From Paenibacillus piri (GTDB lineage: Bacteria; Bacillota; Bacilli; Paenibacillales; NBRC-103111), in the NCBI RefSeq assembly GCF_004354045.1, contig NZ_SMRT01000006.1:272782-336781 (forward strand): a stretch of 64,000 bases of DNA, given 5' to 3'. Of the stretch, positions 63,554 to 64,000 are shown piece after piece. Positions within the stretch are counted from its first letter, which is position 1; each line of letters begins with the position of its first letter. The notes below the pieces were generated by a model. It had not been told where the DNA came from. It made no database searches and saw only the letters and a list, made by a program, of their open reading frames with translations. The position numbers were made by a program, and so were the translations under genes.

Positions 63554-63583
63554 TTGCAATTCGATAGACGAATGTGGTATATT
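63554..63583 (+). promoter_or_regulatory. rRNA promoter P2
   Basis: TTGCAA (63554-63559), 18-base spacer, TATATT (63578-63583). Same -35 followed by TTCGA as P1, 95 bases downstream. Confidence 0.7.
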
Positions 63584-63661
63584 ATAAAGGTCGCCGCTAA
63601 ACAAGGTATCATAAGTGAGGTGGCGTGAAAAGCCAGCAACAATGCGGCTTGGACGCAATAA

Positions 63662-63677
63662 TTGCCCTTTGAAAACT
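63662..63677 (+). promoter_or_regulatory. boxA-like antitermination site in the rRNA leader
   Basis: TTGCCCTTTGAAAACT resembles boxA (TGCTCTTTAACA) at the usual place in Bacillales rRNA leaders. Confidence 0.5.
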
Positions 63678-63828
63678 GAACAACGAGTGAGTGTTAAAAA
63701 AAGAGAATGCAAATTCTCGCTAGCATTACTTTTGAGCTTAAGACAAGCTTTTTTACATCCCCTCAGTAATGTGGGGCCCCCGAAAAGTAATCGGAATTCT
63801 CTACGGAGGTTCGCTTCACTTTTTGGGG

Positions 63829-64000
63829 TATCGTGGAGAGTTTGATCCTGGCTCAGGACGAACGCTGGCGGCGTGCCTAATACATGCAAGTCGAGCGGAC
63901 TGTTCCTTCGGGGACAGTTAGCGGCGGACGGGTGAGTAACACGTAGGCAACCTGCCTGTAAGACCGGGATAACTATCGGAAACGATAGCTAAGAGCGGAT
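63829..64000 (+). rRNA. rrs: 16S ribosomal RNA, 5' end (partial)
   Basis: It starts near TATCGTGGAGAGTTTGATCC and continues with the universal CTGGCTCAGGACGAACGCTGGCGG region and CATGCAAGTCGAGCGG. The variable V1 region (CTTCGGGGACAG) and ACACGTAGGCAACCTGCC match Paenibacillaceae. The gene runs off the right edge. Confidence 0.98.

Larger units (their letters stand above)
63320..63828 (+). other. rRNA operon upstream region and leader
   Basis: No protein gene. It holds the terminator of the phosphatase gene, two near-identical tandem rRNA promoters, a boxA-like leader site and inverted repeats (for example GAGAAT-GCAA-ATTCTC near 63704) probably involved in 16S precursor folding and processing. 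Confidence 0.7.

Overview
The window comes from a low-to-mid GC, spore-forming Firmicute. It is most likely a member of Paenibacillaceae (Paenibacillus or Cohnella-like). The basis is an LplB/LplC/LplA-type sugar ABC operon, bacilliredoxin, a YneF-family protein, a SspM-like spore protein, a very large S-layer-homology surface protein, strong AGGAGG-type ribosome sites, and the first ~170 nt of a 16S rRNA gene at the right end.

Region 1 (1-20251) is carbohydrate-catabolism DNA, nearly all on the + strand. A first operon runs from the tail of an LplB-type permease through an LplC permease and an LplA-type lipoprotein into three consecutive Gfo/Idh/MocA oxidoreductases, and ends at a strong terminator (5709-5750). 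A second transcription unit starts at a promoter with a XylR/ROK-like palindrome. It encodes a ROK repressor, MalF/MalG/MalE-type ABC components, a DUF4432 aldose-epimerase-like protein, a formylglycine-type sulfatase without signal peptide (apparently starting at ATT), a small cysteine-rich DUF1450 protein, a PHP/DUF3604-like metalloenzyme, a NagB-type deaminase, a second paralogous Gfo/Idh/MocA trio and a ROK sugar kinase. Together these suggest import and cytoplasmic desulfation, redox conversion and deamination of a sulfated or otherwise modified amino-sugar glycoside. No transporter ATPase and no formylglycine-generating enzyme are present, so both must be supplied from elsewhere.

Region 2 (20252-35300) holds a BaiN-like flavoprotein, a polysaccharide deacetylase, a SspM-like spore protein with a sigma-G-like promoter, a DUF3905-like protein, a bacilliredoxin, NadE, an orphan SARP-type response regulator, and a 2773-residue secreted protein made of DUF11, carboxypeptidase-regulatory and Big_1-like domains that ends in three SLH domains.

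Region 3 (35300-51000) is housekeeping and signalling: AcpS; four cyclic-di-GMP proteins (three HD-GYP proteins, two of them with motif changes, and one MHYT-GGDEF-EAL protein); a small cytochrome c/membrane protein/AraC cluster; MutY; a Crp/Fnr regulator; SodA; a GNAT acetyltransferase; a DUF402 phosphatase; signal peptidase I; QueG; Ogt; and YneF. Three families of short repeats are scattered here and near folE. One is a ~120-bp element present as two inverted, nearly identical copies 12.5 kb apart, which looks like a transposase-less IS200/IS605 (TnpB right-end) remnant.

Region 4 (51000-64000) has FolE, an alpha/beta hydrolase, an IclR-type regulator convergent with aconitase (both promoters share the same -35/-10 and the same GTTTCA-N5-TGAAAC palindrome), an amidase-domain protein, Ddl, a hypothetical protein, UvsE, FabI and an inositol-monophosphatase-family enzyme. 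It ends with tandem rRNA promoters and the start of 16S rRNA. No tRNA, CRISPR array, prophage or intact transposase was seen.
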